Positions 33,392 through 43,890 of a DNA stretch of 64,000 nucleotides are shown here, piece after piece. Origin of the DNA: Bradyrhizobium sp. C9 (GTDB lineage Bacteria; Pseudomonadota; Alphaproteobacteria; Rhizobiales; Xanthobacteraceae); assembly GCF_002532045.1 (NCBI RefSeq), contig NZ_NWTG01000005.1, positions 124,001 through 188,000 of the forward strand. Reading direction: 5' to 3'. How positions within the stretch are numbered: position 1 is the stretch's first letter; each line of letters starts with the position of its first letter. Below the pieces are notes generated by a model. It was given only the letters and a program-made list of their open reading frames with translations. It was not told the DNA's origin and searched no databases. The position numbers and the translations under genes are program-made.

Positions 33392-35128
33392 TCAGTAGCC
33401 GCCGGCTAGCCCCGAATTGCGGCGCGGATCGTTCGCGCCATAGAAGCGGTTATCGCCGACCGGCTTGCCGCCCAGCGACGGCGCCCCGATGATGATGACC
33501 GCGAGGTGATTGGCCGGCTGCGGCGGCCCGAACTTTTGGCCCATGCCTTCCAAGATCTTCCGCGTGTCCGGCGAGAGCGTGTAGTCCTCGAGGTTGGTCA
33601 GATCCGGAAGCCATTGCTGGTGGAAGCGCGGCATGTCCACGGCTTCCTGCGCGTTCATGCCGTAATCGATGGCGTTGATCATCGTCAGCAGCACGGCGGT
33701 GATGATGCGGCTGCCGCCCGGAGTTCCGACCACCATGACCGGCTTGCCGTCCCTGGTGACGATGGTCGGGCTCATCGAGGACAGCGGGCGCTTGCCGGGG
33801 ACGATGGAATTCGCCTCCCCCTGCACCAGGCCGTAGAGGTTCGGCACGCCGACCTTGGCGGTGAAGTCGTCCATCTCGTCGTTCAGGAGCACGCCGGTCT
33901 TGGCCGCGGTCACCTTGGCGCCGAACCAGTCGTTGAGCGTGTAGGTGACCGACACCGCGTTGCCGTCCTTGTCGGCGATCGAATAGTGCGTGGTGTTGCT
34001 GCCCTCGTGCGGCGGAACGCCGGGCTTGATGTCCTTGGACACGCCGGCCTTGGCCGGGTCGATCACGGCGCGGATCTTCGCCGCGTAATTCTTGTCAAGC
34101 AACCGCTCGAGCGGATTCTTCACGAAATCGGGGTCGCCGAGATAGCTGTTGCGATCGACATAGGCGTGGCGCATCGCCTCGATCTGGTAGTGCACCGCCT
34201 GCGCGGAATGGTAGCCGAGCTCCTTCAGCGGATAGCCCTCGAGGATGTTCAATATCTCGCAGATCACAACGCCACCCGAACTTGGCGGCGGCGCCGAAAC
34301 CACGTGGTAGCCGCGATAGTCGCATTCGACCGGCGCGAGCTCACGAACCTTGTAGTTGTCGAGATCCTCCTGCGTGAGCAGGCCCTTGCCGGCCTGGCTC
34401 GAGGCGACGATCGCCGCGCCCACCCAGCCCTTGTAGAAGCCGTCGGTGCCGCGCTTGCTGATCTCGCGCAGCGTTTCGGCGAGCTCGTGCTGCGTCAGCC
34501 GTTCGCCGACCTTGAACGGCTTGCCGTTGTTGAGGAAGATCGCGCCCGAGGCCGGATCGTCCTGAAAATCCTTGGTCGAGGTCTCCAGCATGCTGACGTC
34601 GCCCTGGTCCAGCACGAAGCCGTCCTCGGCGAGTTGCAGCGCCGGCGCGATGACGTCGGCGCGTTTCATCGTGCCGTATTTCTCGCGCGCATATTCCATG
34701 CCGGCCACCGAGCCCGGCACGCCGACCGCGAGATGCCCCTTGGTCGACAAGCCGGGAATGACGTTGCCGTCCTTGTCGAGATACATGTTGGCGGTGGCGC
34801 CCTTCGGCGCCGTCTCGCGGAAGTCCAGGAAGGTCTTGCGGCCGTCGGCAAGCTGGATGGTCATGAACCCGCCGCCACCGAGATTGCCGGCGGCGGGATA
34901 TGCCACCGCGAGCGCGAAGCCGACCGCAACCGCGGCGTCGACCGCGTTGCCGCCCCGCTTCAACACCTCGATGCCGACCTGCGTCGCGAGATGCTGCGCG
35001 GATACCACCATGCCGTTCTCGGCGGCGACCGGCGCAACCGACGCGGCGCGGCCAGGAGCTGACGCCGCGACGCCGATCGCGACAATGGCCGCGACCATCC
35101 ATCGCGCGCCCGTTCGTGGATTTCGCAT
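33392..35128 (-). CDS. ggt: Gamma-glutamyltransferase
   Basis: A 578-residue periplasmic Ntn hydrolase that transfers or hydrolyses gamma-glutamyl groups (glutathione). Signal peptide at 1-28 (WMVAAIVAIGVAASAPGRAA). The precursor self-cleaves before T379 in SNTTHYSIADKDGN, giving large and small subunits; the substrate-binding motifs NLGGGGFMTI, RETAPKGA, PLSSMSPTIV and GTPGGSRI are all present. Full family length. It is monocistronic, with 113 bases to the next operon, and probably supports use of extracellular glutathione as a sulfur or amino acid source. Confidence 0.96.
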   Translation of the reverse strand: MRNPRTGARWMVAAIVAIGVAASAPGRAASVAPVAAENGMVVSAQHLATQVGIEVLKRGGNAVDAAVAVGFALAVAYPAAGNLGGGGFMTIQLADGRKTFLDFRETAPKGATANMYLDKDGNVIPGLSTKGHLAVGVPGSVAGMEYAREKYGTMKRADVIAPALQLAEDGFVLDQGDVSMLETSTKDFQDDPASGAIFLNNGKPFKVGERLTQHELAETLREISKRGTDGFYKGWVGAAIVASSQAGKGLLTQEDLDNYKVRELAPVECDYRGYHVVSAPPPSSGGVVICEILNILEGYPLKELGYHSAQAVHYQIEAMRHAYVDRNSYLGDPDFVKNPLERLLDKNYAAKIRAVIDPAKAGVSKDIKPGVPPHEGSNTTHYSIADKDGNAVSVTYTLNDWFGAKVTAAKTGVLLNDEMDDFTAKVGVPNLYGLVQGEANSIVPGKRPLSSMSPTIVTRDGKPVMVVGTPGGSRIITAVLLTMINAIDYGMNAQEAVDMPRFHQQWLPDLTNLEDYTLSPDTRKILEGMGQKFGPPQPANHLAVIIIGAPSLGGKPVGDNRFYGANDPRRNSGLAGGY

Positions 35129-35242
35129 TGGAGTTCCCCCGATTGCGCCGTTTGGGTGCGGCGTATGTTGCTTCTATCGGAGCGAGCAAGTGTAGCAGGC
35201 TGCGCGCCCGCGCACTATAGCCGCATCGATCTTGACTTTTCG

Positions 35243-36856
35243 TCAGCCCGACGCACGCGCGGCAGCTTGCCCGGCAAGATCCAGCACCGGCGTCGCCGCG
35301 AGCAGCGCCCTTGTGTATTCGTGCTGCGGGCGGTCGAACACGTCGTCGCGCGAACCCTGCTCGACGATACGGCCGCCCTGCATCACCACCACGCGGTCGG
35401 CGACCTGCTCGACCGCGGCGAGATCGTGGCTGATGAACAGGCAGGCGAAGCCGTATTGCGCCTGCAGCCGTTCGAACAGCTTCAGGACCTGGGCCTGGAT
35501 CGTCATGTCGAGCGCGGAGACCGGCTCGTCGGCGACCACGAAGGACGGATGCCGTACGATCGCGCGCGCGATCGCGATGCGCTGGCGCTGACCGCCGGAG
35601 AGCTCATGCGGCCAACGGTGGGCGAAGCCGCCAAGCCCGACCTCGTCGAGCATGCCGGCAACGCGCCGGTCTCGCTCGCTCGACGACAGCTCCGGGACAT
35701 GCCGCAGCGGCTCGGCGACAATCTCGCCGACCCGCATGCGCGGGTCGAGCGACGAATACGGATCCTGGAACACGAGCTGCGAGGCCAGACGAAACGCGCG
35801 GTCGCGCGTCGCGATCACGTCCCTGCCCTGAAAGCGAATCTCACCTGCGGCCGCCGGAATCAGCCGCAGCATGGCGCGGCCGAGCGTGGTCTTGCCCGAG
35901 CCACTGCCGCCGACCACGGCGACGGTCTCTCCCGCGCCGATCTCGAGGTCGACACCATTGACCGCCGCAACATCAGCATCCCTGCGGAACAGCCGCTGCC
36001 GCCCGCCGAACGAAACCTTCAAGCCACGCACGCTGATCAGCGGGTCGCCGGCCACGCGGCGTCCGCTCGCAGCACTCCGCCGCGGCAGCGCATCGACGAG
36101 TTGCCTTGTGTAGGCCTCGCGCGGCGCAGAGAGGATCTGCCGGACGCTGCCGGTCTCCACCAGTTTGCCCTGGCGCAGCACCACCGCGCGCTGCGCGTAG
36201 CGCGACACCAGGCCGAGATTGTGGGTGATCAGCATCACCGCGGTGCCGTGATCGCGCGCCAGTTCGACCATCAAGTCGAGCACTTCGCGCTGGCTCAGCG
36301 TGTCGAGCGCGGTGGTCGGCTCGTCGGCGAGCAGCAGCTTCGGCTTCAACAGCATCACCGAGGCCAGCATGATGCGCTGGCGCATCCCGCCGGAGAATTC
36401 ATGCGGATAGGCATCGAAGGTGCGCGCGGGATCGCGGATCTGCACCCGCACCAGCATGTCGAGGCAGCGCTGCCTGATCTCGGCCCGCGTGAGCTTCTCA
36501 TGCAGGGCAAGGCCCTCGGCCATCTGTACGCCGACGCTGATCGCCGGATTGAGCGACACCATCGGCTCCTGGAACACCATGCCGACCGAGCGGCCGCGCA
36601 GCGCGCGCATCCGCCGTGGCGCGATATCGGCGAGGTCCTCGCCGTCGAGCTGGATCGCACCGCCGACCCGCCTCAGGCCCGGCGGCAGCAGGCCGAGAAT
36701 GGCGCGCGCCGCGGCGGTCTTGCCGCTGCCGGACTCGCCGACCACGGCGAGGAATTCGCCACGCTCGATCGCAAACGACACATCGTCGACGACGACAGCG
36801 CCGGTCCTGGCGGCCTCGATGCGCAGATGATCGACGGTCAGCAGCGGCGCGGTCAT
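35243..36856 (-). CDS. Dipeptide-type ABC transporter, fused dual ATP-binding protein
   Basis: A 537-residue protein with two nucleotide-binding domains in tandem (DppD-DppF fusion, GsiA-like). Domain 1: Walker A GESGSGKTAAARA (about 35), signature FSGGMRQR (about 152). Domain 2: Walker A GGSGSGKTTLGRA (about 312), signature LSGGQRQRIAIARA (about 420), Walker B VADEPVSALD. ATG 36856 overlaps the permease stop (ATGA). It energises the adjacent DppB/DppC-type permeases and is the last gene of the C45-peptidase operon. Confidence 0.95.
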   Translation of the reverse strand: MTAPLLTVDHLRIEAARTGAVVVDDVSFAIERGEFLAVVGESGSGKTAAARAILGLLPPGLRRVGGAIQLDGEDLADIAPRRMRALRGRSVGMVFQEPMVSLNPAISVGVQMAEGLALHEKLTRAEIRQRCLDMLVRVQIRDPARTFDAYPHEFSGGMRQRIMLASVMLLKPKLLLADEPTTALDTLSQREVLDLMVELARDHGTAVMLITHNLGLVSRYAQRAVVLRQGKLVETGSVRQILSAPREAYTRQLVDALPRRSAASGRRVAGDPLISVRGLKVSFGGRQRLFRRDADVAAVNGVDLEIGAGETVAVVGGSGSGKTTLGRAMLRLIPAAAGEIRFQGRDVIATRDRAFRLASQLVFQDPYSSLDPRMRVGEIVAEPLRHVPELSSSERDRRVAGMLDEVGLGGFAHRWPHELSGGQRQRIAIARAIVRHPSFVVADEPVSALDMTIQAQVLKLFERLQAQYGFACLFISHDLAAVEQVADRVVVMQGGRIVEQGSRDDVFDRPQHEYTRALLAATPVLDLAGQAAARASG

Positions 36857-37665
36857 CCGTGCGCCATCCTGGGATCGAGGCGATCGCGCAGGGAATCGCC
36901 GAGCAGATTGATGCCGAGCAGCGTCAGCGCGATGCACAGTCCCGGTGCGATGCTGAGCCAGGCTGCGGTCTCCATATACGGCCGGCTCGCCGCCAGCATG
37001 TTGCCCCAGGTCGGCGCCGGCGGCGGCACGCCGAGACCGAGGAAGCTCAGCGCGCTCTCGGCCAGCAGCACCCAGCCGAACATGCTGGTGGCGAGCACCG
37101 CAACCGGCGCGATCGCGTTGGGCAGCACGTGGCGGAGCATTGAATAAAGTTCGGAGTTGCCGATCACCCGCGAGGCCTCGATATACTCCTTCTCGCGGAT
37201 CGACAGCACGGTGCCGCGGACCACGCGCGCGATCGACGGGATGTAGGCGAGCCCCAGCGCCAGCACGAGGCCGGTCTTGTTGGCGCCGATCACGATCATC
37301 ACGGCCAGCGCCAGCAGGATGCCGGGAAACGCCAGCAGCGCGTCGTTGACGGCCATGATGATGCGATCGGTCCAGCCGCGTAGATAGCCGGCGACACCGC
37401 CGACCAGCACGCCGATGCTGACGGCGATCAGGACGGTGGCGAGCGCCACCACGACACTGGCGGCTGCCCCCGCCATCAGCCGGCTCAGCACGTCGCGGCC
37501 GAATTCATCGGTGCCGAACCAGTGCAGCGCGGACGGCGCCTGCAGCCGCGCCTTCAGGTTAATGCGCAGCGGATCGAACGGCGTCCACAATGCGGCTGTC
37601 ACGGCGGTGCCGAGCAGCAGGGCGATCAGCGCGCCGCCGATCACGGTGTTGATGCGCCATTTCAT
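36853..37665 (-). CDS. Dipeptide-type ABC transporter permease, DppC/OppC family
   Basis: A 270-residue inner-membrane permease with six predicted helices. The N-terminal motif HWFGTDEFGRDVLSRLMAG (about 50-68) is the hallmark of DppC/OppC proteins, and EYIEASRVIGNSELYSMLRHVLPN (about 163) is the EAA loop. It is 16 bases after the DppB-type gene and overlaps the ATPase gene by four bases, so one transcript is expected. Confidence 0.95.
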   Translation of the reverse strand: MKWRINTVIGGALIALLLGTAVTAALWTPFDPLRINLKARLQAPSALHWFGTDEFGRDVLSRLMAGAAASVVVALATVLIAVSIGVLVGGVAGYLRGWTDRIIMAVNDALLAFPGILLALAVMIVIGANKTGLVLALGLAYIPSIARVVRGTVLSIREKEYIEASRVIGNSELYSMLRHVLPNAIAPVAVLATSMFGWVLLAESALSFLGLGVPPPAPTWGNMLAASRPYMETAAWLSIAPGLCIALTLLGINLLGDSLRDRLDPRMAHG

Positions 37666-37681
37666 GCAACAACCACCCTTT

Positions 37682-38626
37682 TCATGCCACGGCCACTCTT
37701 GGGTCGAACAGCGGATAGCAGAGATCGACGATCAGATTGACGACGACATAGATTACCGCGGTGAACAGCAGGCAGCCCTGCACCACCGGGTAGTCGCGCG
37801 CGAAGATCGAATCGACCAGCAGCCGTCCGAGTCCCGGCAGCGTGAACACGGTCTCGATCACGGCGATGCCGCCGAGCAGATGGCCGAGCACGAGGCCGAT
37901 CAGGGTCCAGGTCGGGGCGAAGGCGTTCGGCAGCACGTGGCGGCCGAGCACCAGCCATTCCGGCACACCCTTGGCGCGCGCGTGCGTGACGTATTCGAGC
38001 CGCAGCACCTCGATCGAGGCGGCCCGCGCCATCCGCGTCAGCACGCCGATCTCGACCGCGGTCAGGGTCACGATCGGCAGCACCATGAACAGCGTCGCCT
38101 GCCAGACATTCTCCGAGAACGGCACGTAACCGATCACCGGTAGCCATTTCAGCTTCAACCCGAACAGCAAGAGCAGCAGCAGGCCGAGCCAGAAGCTCGG
38201 GATCGACAGCAGGAGCGTGGCGCCGCCGACGATCGCCAGATCGAGCGCGCTGTTCTGCTTCCACGCCGCGATCAGACCCGCCACGACGGCAATGCAGGCG
38301 GCAAGGCCGACCGCCACCAGCACGATGGTGGCCGAGACCTGGAAGCGCTCCAGGATCAGCGGCAGCACCGGAAGATTGTTGGTGATGGAATGGCCGAGGT
38401 CGCCGGTCGCAACTTTGCCGAGCCAGTACAGGAATTGCAGCGGCACAGGTTGGTCGAGCCCGAGCTGCGTGCGCAATTGCGCGGCCTGCGCCGGATCGGC
38501 GTTGTCGCCGAGCATCACCTGCACCGGATCGCCCGGGATCAGACGCACCAGCGTGAACACCGCAACCGCCACCAGCAGCAGCGTCGGGATCGTCATGGCC
38601 AGCCGTCGTGCGAGGTAGCCCAGCAT
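37682..38626 (-). CDS. Dipeptide-type ABC transporter permease, DppB/OppB family
   Basis: A 314-residue permease with the standard N-terminus MLGYLARRLAMTIPTLLLVAVAVFTLVRLIPGDPV, about six helices, and an EAA loop at LEYVTHARAKGVPEWLVLGRHVLPNA (about 210-235). GGIAVIETVFTLPGLGRLLVDSI near residue 260 is typical of the family. It lies 15 bases after the binding-protein gene. Confidence 0.95.
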   Translation of the reverse strand: MLGYLARRLAMTIPTLLLVAVAVFTLVRLIPGDPVQVMLGDNADPAQAAQLRTQLGLDQPVPLQFLYWLGKVATGDLGHSITNNLPVLPLILERFQVSATIVLVAVGLAACIAVVAGLIAAWKQNSALDLAIVGGATLLLSIPSFWLGLLLLLLFGLKLKWLPVIGYVPFSENVWQATLFMVLPIVTLTAVEIGVLTRMARAASIEVLRLEYVTHARAKGVPEWLVLGRHVLPNAFAPTWTLIGLVLGHLLGGIAVIETVFTLPGLGRLLVDSIFARDYPVVQGCLLFTAVIYVVVNLIVDLCYPLFDPRVAVA

Positions 38627-38641
38627 CGCCGCGTCCCTCCC

Positions 38642-40213
38642 CTACTGCAGGCTCACGCCCCAGAAGCGCGGCTGTCCGAACAGCCAGCCGGCAAATCCCT
38701 TGACGTTGTTGCGCAAGGCGGCGATCTCGGCGCCGTTGAACAGGACGATCATCGGCACATCGTCGATGAAGCGGCGGTGCAGCTCGTCGAACAGAAGCTG
38801 GCGCTTCGCCTTGTCGTCGATCATCATCGACTGCTGCAGCATCCGCTGCGCCTCCGGATCGTCCCAGACCTTGCGCGGCTGCGCAGCCTTCGGCCCCATC
38901 AGCATCTCGAAGGAGAGCGACGGATCGAGCCGCGGCGAGTAGACGAAGGCCATCGACTGATAGTCGCCGCGGTTGTAGCGATCGAGCTGAGCAGCCCAGT
39001 CCAGCACCTCGATCTCGATATTGATGCCCGCGGCCTGCGCCATCGCCTGCACCAGCACGGCGGAATCGAACACGTAGCTGTAGCGCTTGTTGGCGACCAT
39101 CTTGATCGGCTGGCCGTGATAGCCGGCCTGCGCGAGCAGCTTCTTGGCCTCCGCGATATTCTGCGTGTAGCCTTGGGCCTCGACCTCGCCATAGAACGGA
39201 CTTCCGATCGGCAGCGCCGAATTGTTGGCGCGTGCGATGCCCTCCATGACAGCCTCGATGATCTGCGGGGTGTCGAGGCTGAGCGCGATCGCCCGCCGGA
39301 TCCGCACGTCCTTGAGCAAGGGGTCGCGGGTCTGGAACAGAATGCCGGTGAGACCGAGCGCCGGCGTGATGCTGAGCTGCACGCCGGACCGCGTTTTGAG
39401 GTCCTCGACATCGGGGATCGCAAGATTGCTGATCGCATCGAGCGAACCGGACAACAGGCCCGCCTTGGCCGCCGAGCCGTCGGGAACAATGTTGAACCTG
39501 ATGCGGTCGACTTGCGCGATCTTGGCACCGGTATAGCCGGTGCGCGGCTCGCTGCGCGGGGCGTAGCCGTCGAAGCGCACCAGATCGACGTACTGGCCGC
39601 GTTTCCATTCACCGAGCTTGAACGGTCCGGTTCCGACAGGCGCGATCCACTTGCCGTCAGGTCCGACCGAGTCGCGGTGGATGACGGCGGTCTGCCCGCA
39701 ATCGGGCCGCGCCAATGTCGACAGGAACAACGCCGTCGGCCTGTCCAGCGTGATCGCGACGGTCTGCGCGTCAGGCGCCTCGATCTTCTGGATCTGGGCG
39801 ATGCCGGTTGCGCTGAACTCGGACAGGCAGCGCCATTGCGTGGCCGGATCGAGCCAGCGCTTCAGCGACCAGATGACGTCATCCGCGGTCATGCCGGCGC
39901 CGTTGTGGAACTTGACGCCTTGCCGGAGGTGGAAGGTGTAGGTCTTGCCGTCGTCCGAGACGGTCCAGCTGTCCGCCAGCATCGGCCCGATCGAGGTATC
40001 GTCGCGGAACGCGACCAGGCCCTCGACGATATGCGCCATCACGCCGTCGGTGTTGGCGTCGCGGTTGGTGCCGGGATCGGTGGAGCGGATGTCGGCGTTG
40101 AGCCGCGTCCGCAGCAGCGTCTCGGCATCCGCGCGCAGCGGCGCCACCGTCAGCATCGCCGACAGTGCCAGCAGGCCGACCATCATCGCACGCGATGGCC
40201 GACTCAGGGCCAT
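38642..40213 (-). CDS. Dipeptide-type ABC substrate-binding protein, family 5
   Basis: A 523-residue periplasmic binding protein (SBP_bac_5, DppA/OppA type). Signal peptide 1-30 (MMVGLLALSAMLTVAPLRADA). Core motifs include TYTFHLRQGVKFHNGAGMTADDV and VGTGPFKLGEWKRGQYVDLVRFDGY. The start ATG 40213 shares one base with the stop of the C45 peptidase gene (TGATG), so translation is coupled. Family 5 proteins bind peptides but also opines, glutathione, nickel chelates and acylated compounds; the coupled amidohydrolase suggests an acylated ligand. Confidence 0.94.
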   Translation of the reverse strand: MALSRPSRAMMVGLLALSAMLTVAPLRADAETLLRTRLNADIRSTDPGTNRDANTDGVMAHIVEGLVAFRDDTSIGPMLADSWTVSDDGKTYTFHLRQGVKFHNGAGMTADDVIWSLKRWLDPATQWRCLSEFSATGIAQIQKIEAPDAQTVAITLDRPTALFLSTLARPDCGQTAVIHRDSVGPDGKWIAPVGTGPFKLGEWKRGQYVDLVRFDGYAPRSEPRTGYTGAKIAQVDRIRFNIVPDGSAAKAGLLSGSLDAISNLAIPDVEDLKTRSGVQLSITPALGLTGILFQTRDPLLKDVRIRRAIALSLDTPQIIEAVMEGIARANNSALPIGSPFYGEVEAQGYTQNIAEAKKLLAQAGYHGQPIKMVANKRYSYVFDSAVLVQAMAQAAGINIEIEVLDWAAQLDRYNRGDYQSMAFVYSPRLDPSLSFEMLMGPKAAQPRKVWDDPEAQRMLQQSMMIDDKAKRQLLFDELHRRFIDDVPMIVLFNGAEIAALRNNVKGFAGWLFGQPRFWGVSLQ

Positions 40214-41373
40214 CAGGACGTCCTCGCGGTCGCCGACGGCGCGGCCTCATTGCGCGGGCTGGCCGTGACCTCGAGTCGATAGGAGGTGAACTGCCGATTC
40301 AGCGCCGGCAGCGGCGCGACTTCCATCAGCCCGCTCGCCGGCTCCATCAGGATCATTGCGACGGTGGCGCTGAGATTGTTGCCGAGATTGCGGCGCGGCG
40401 GCCGGCACACCGACCACGGATAGGCGAAATCGTCGAACAGCGCCGACTTCACGGTCTCGAAGCTGATGGCACCGAGATGCGGCTGCAGCAAATCGCGAAC
40501 CCGGATATCGCGGTAGAGGCTGTCGGGCGTGCTGGCGATGCCGGTGTCCTTCAGCTTGCCGAGCGCAACCGGGCTGACGAAGTGATTGGCGTGCACCAGC
40601 AGGCCGCGATCAGGGTGCACCTGGAAGGTCTCGTCCGGCGCACACTCGAAGTCGATCGCGACGCCGTCGCGGTGGCTGACGATCATGTTGTTGGCGGCGG
40701 ATTTCTTGGTGCAATAGACCGTGCGCATCGACAGCGCGACATGGTCGCTCTCCAGCACCTTGCGCCGGATCAGCGCCAGCGGCGCGCCGATCTGGCGATA
40801 GTCGCGGTCGCACTGCAGATAGTTCGCGGTGATGGCAATGCCGGCCGCGTTGAAGCCGCAGCGGCCGAGCGCGCCGGCTTCGGTAAACGTCATGAGATCG
40901 GGACCGTCGTCGCGGCGCACCTTCAGCACGACGGCCGTCTCGGCGCATTCCCGCTTCCAGTCCCAGTTCTGGGCGTGGATCAGCCGCCCCGACGCGGTCG
41001 CTTGCGGCAGCACGACGACGCCGGTGCAGCCGTCGGGCTCGTCCGGCGTCTTCAGCCGCGCCCGAACCGACGGCTCGGCGAGCTTGAGGATTTCGGTGCG
41101 GGCGTTGAGCAGCACGATATCCTCGAACGGAACGCCGGCGCCCTCGGCAATGCCGTGCATCTCCTCGATATAGGTCGGCTCGAACGCCTCGATGACCGGA
41201 AGATAGTCGCGGACCAGTCCCGCCACGCCGGCGGCATCGAGCGACAGCTCCTTGAGCTGCGAGAAGTAGTGCGAGGTGCCCTTGCGGATGCGATCGGCCG
41301 CCTGGCGGCCATACTGCTTGCCGCGCTCATGCGGCGGGCCGGAAATCTCGATCAGGGGAAAGGGTTCGACCAT
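40213..41373 (-). CDS. C45 family Ntn amidohydrolase (acyl-CoA:6-APA acyltransferase-like)
   Basis: A 386-residue protein of the peptidase family C45 fold, related to Penicillium isopenicillin-N acyltransferase. Start ATG 41373 (MVEPFPLIEISGPPHERGKQYG). The autoprocessing site is DGCTG, making Cys116 the N-terminal nucleophile after cleavage of the Gly115-Cys116 bond. Other hallmarks are LLNARTEI, HAQNWDW and GVAIDFECAPDE. No signal peptide, so it acts in the cytoplasm. It is the first gene of an operon with a peptide-type importer. Likely reaction: hydrolysis or transfer of an amide-linked acyl group from an imported compound; the compound is unknown. Confidence 0.88.
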   Translation of the reverse strand: MVEPFPLIEISGPPHERGKQYGRQAADRIRKGTSHYFSQLKELSLDAAGVAGLVRDYLPVIEAFEPTYIEEMHGIAEGAGVPFEDIVLLNARTEILKLAEPSVRARLKTPDEPDGCTGVVVLPQATASGRLIHAQNWDWKRECAETAVVLKVRRDDGPDLMTFTEAGALGRCGFNAAGIAITANYLQCDRDYRQIGAPLALIRRKVLESDHVALSMRTVYCTKKSAANNMIVSHRDGVAIDFECAPDETFQVHPDRGLLVHANHFVSPVALGKLKDTGIASTPDSLYRDIRVRDLLQPHLGAISFETVKSALFDDFAYPWSVCRPPRRNLGNNLSATVAMILMEPASGLMEVAPLPALNRQFTSYRLEVTASPRNEAAPSATARTS

Positions 41374-41412
41374 CGTTTGCGCCAACTTCCTTTTGCGTTT
41401 CCGCAAAGGCTA

Positions 41413-41431
41413 ATGTATTTTGTGAGTACAT
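41413..41431. promoter_or_regulatory. GntR-type operator overlapping the regulator start codon
   Basis: Inverted repeat ATGTA-N9-TACAT, consistent with the Y-G-T/A-C style sites of FadR-like GntR proteins. Its right arm runs into the ATG at 41430 of the GntR gene and it lies 40 bases from the C45 peptidase start. Binding would block both divergent transcripts. Confidence 0.5.
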
Positions 41432-42371
41432 GAAACAAAAATCTGCGCCCATTGCGAAGGCAGCCCCGAGCCGCCTGCAGCGCGAACTGTCCGCGGGCAT
41501 CCTGGAACTGATCCGGGCGGAAAAACTCGCGCCGGGCACGCGACTTGCGGAGGTGGCGCTGGCGGAACGGCTGCAGGTTTCGCGCACGCCGGTGCGCGCG
41601 GCGCTGAAATTATTGGCAGGCCGCCGCCTGATCCGGGTCGGCGCAAGCCGCGGCTACTTCGTGACGGACACGGTGCCGCCGGCGCCTAAGACTGCCGGCA
41701 AGCCGACACCTGCAGATACCGACCGGCTGTTCGTTGCGATCGCACGCGACCGGCGCAGCGGCCGCCTTCCAGCCGACGTCTCCGAGCGCGACCTGATGCA
41801 GCGCTACGGCGCATCGCGTCCGGTGGTGCAACGCGTGCTGGCCAAGCTTGCGGAGGTCGCAGCGGTGCAGCGCAAGCCCGGGCATGGCTGGCGATTTCAG
41901 CCGATCATTGCCGATGCGCAGGCACGCGCTGAAAGCTACCGCTACCGGATCCTGATCGAGCCGGCCGCCCTGCTGGAGCCGGGTTTTCAGCTCGATCCAG
42001 CCTGGGTCGCCGAGATGCGCCGGCGTCATCAGGATGCGATGAAGCAGACCTGGAGCGATACTGCGAGCATCGCCTTCTTCGAGATGAACGCGGCCTTCCA
42101 CGAGGGATTGGCGGCGGCCTCCGGCAACCGCTTCCTGCTGGTTGCCGTGCAGCAGCAGAACCGGCTGCGCAGCTTTGCGAACTACGACTGGACCTTCGGC
42201 TACGAGCGCGTGCTGGTGAATTGCCGCGAGCATCTTGCGATCCTCGACCGGCTCGAGGCCGGCGAGCGCGAGGCCGCGGCCGCGCTGATGCGCAGGCATC
42301 TCGAAGGCGCCTCAAAGGTCAAGCGCGTCACTGACGACCCGGCCGACGGCCGCATCAACACCCGCAAGTAG
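41430..42371 (+). CDS. GntR/FadR-type regulator with two winged-helix domains
   Basis: A 313-residue regulator. Residues 14-80 are a canonical GntR winged helix (VALAERLQVSRTPVRAALKLLAGRRLIRVGASRGYFVT). Residues 97-157 look like a second, divergent winged helix (DVSERDLMQRYGASRPVVQRVLAKLAEVAAVQRKPGHGWRF). Residues 168-300 are an FCD effector domain (RILIEPAAL, FHEGLAAASGNRFL, HLAILDRLEAGEREAAAALMRRHL). Usual FadR-like proteins of about 230 residues have only one such domain. No strong ribosome site precedes ATG 41430 and an operator overlaps the start. It is 12 bases ahead of the aminotransferase gene and divergent from the C45/Dpp operon. Confidence 0.9.
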   Translation: MKQKSAPIAKAAPSRLQRELSAGILELIRAEKLAPGTRLAEVALAERLQVSRTPVRAALKLLAGRRLIRVGASRGYFVTDTVPPAPKTAGKPTPADTDRLFVAIARDRRSGRLPADVSERDLMQRYGASRPVVQRVLAKLAEVAAVQRKPGHGWRFQPIIADAQARAESYRYRILIEPAALLEPGFQLDPAWVAEMRRRHQDAMKQTWSDTASIAFFEMNAAFHEGLAAASGNRFLLVAVQQQNRLRSFANYDWTFGYERVLVNCREHLAILDRLEAGEREAAAALMRRHLEGASKVKRVTDDPADGRINTRK

Positions 42372-42383
42372 CAGGAGGCCTCC

Positions 42384-43733
<1,350 letters not shown>

Positions 43734-43783
43734 GCCCGGCCGAAATCCTCCAGCGGATCCGCTCAACGCCAGCACCCCGAGGT

Positions 43784-43888
43784 GGCCGCTTCTTCAGCGG
43801 CCCTTGAAGGGTCGACGGCCCGGCCGGGGGCCGATTCATCCTACGAGGCTCGCCCAGCGGCGCAATTGCGCCGCAAGGCTCGCACCTC
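43784..43888. repeat. Degenerate palindromic intergenic repeat
   Basis: GGCCGC-ttcttca-GCGGCC at 43784-43802, a CCCTTGAAGGG palindrome and a CGGCCCGGCCGGGGGCCG block, then CATCCTACGAGGCTCGCC ... GGCTCGCACCTC. The last part resembles the CATCCTTCGAGGCTCGC type repeat common in Bradyrhizobium. It lies between convergent genes and may help terminate both. Confidence 0.5.
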
Positions 43889-43890
43889 GC

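Noticed and set aside
35156..37147. Long plus-strand open frame opposite the dipeptide ABC ATPase
   Set aside because: Low-complexity product without motifs. The minus-strand frame contains two full ABC ATPase domains.
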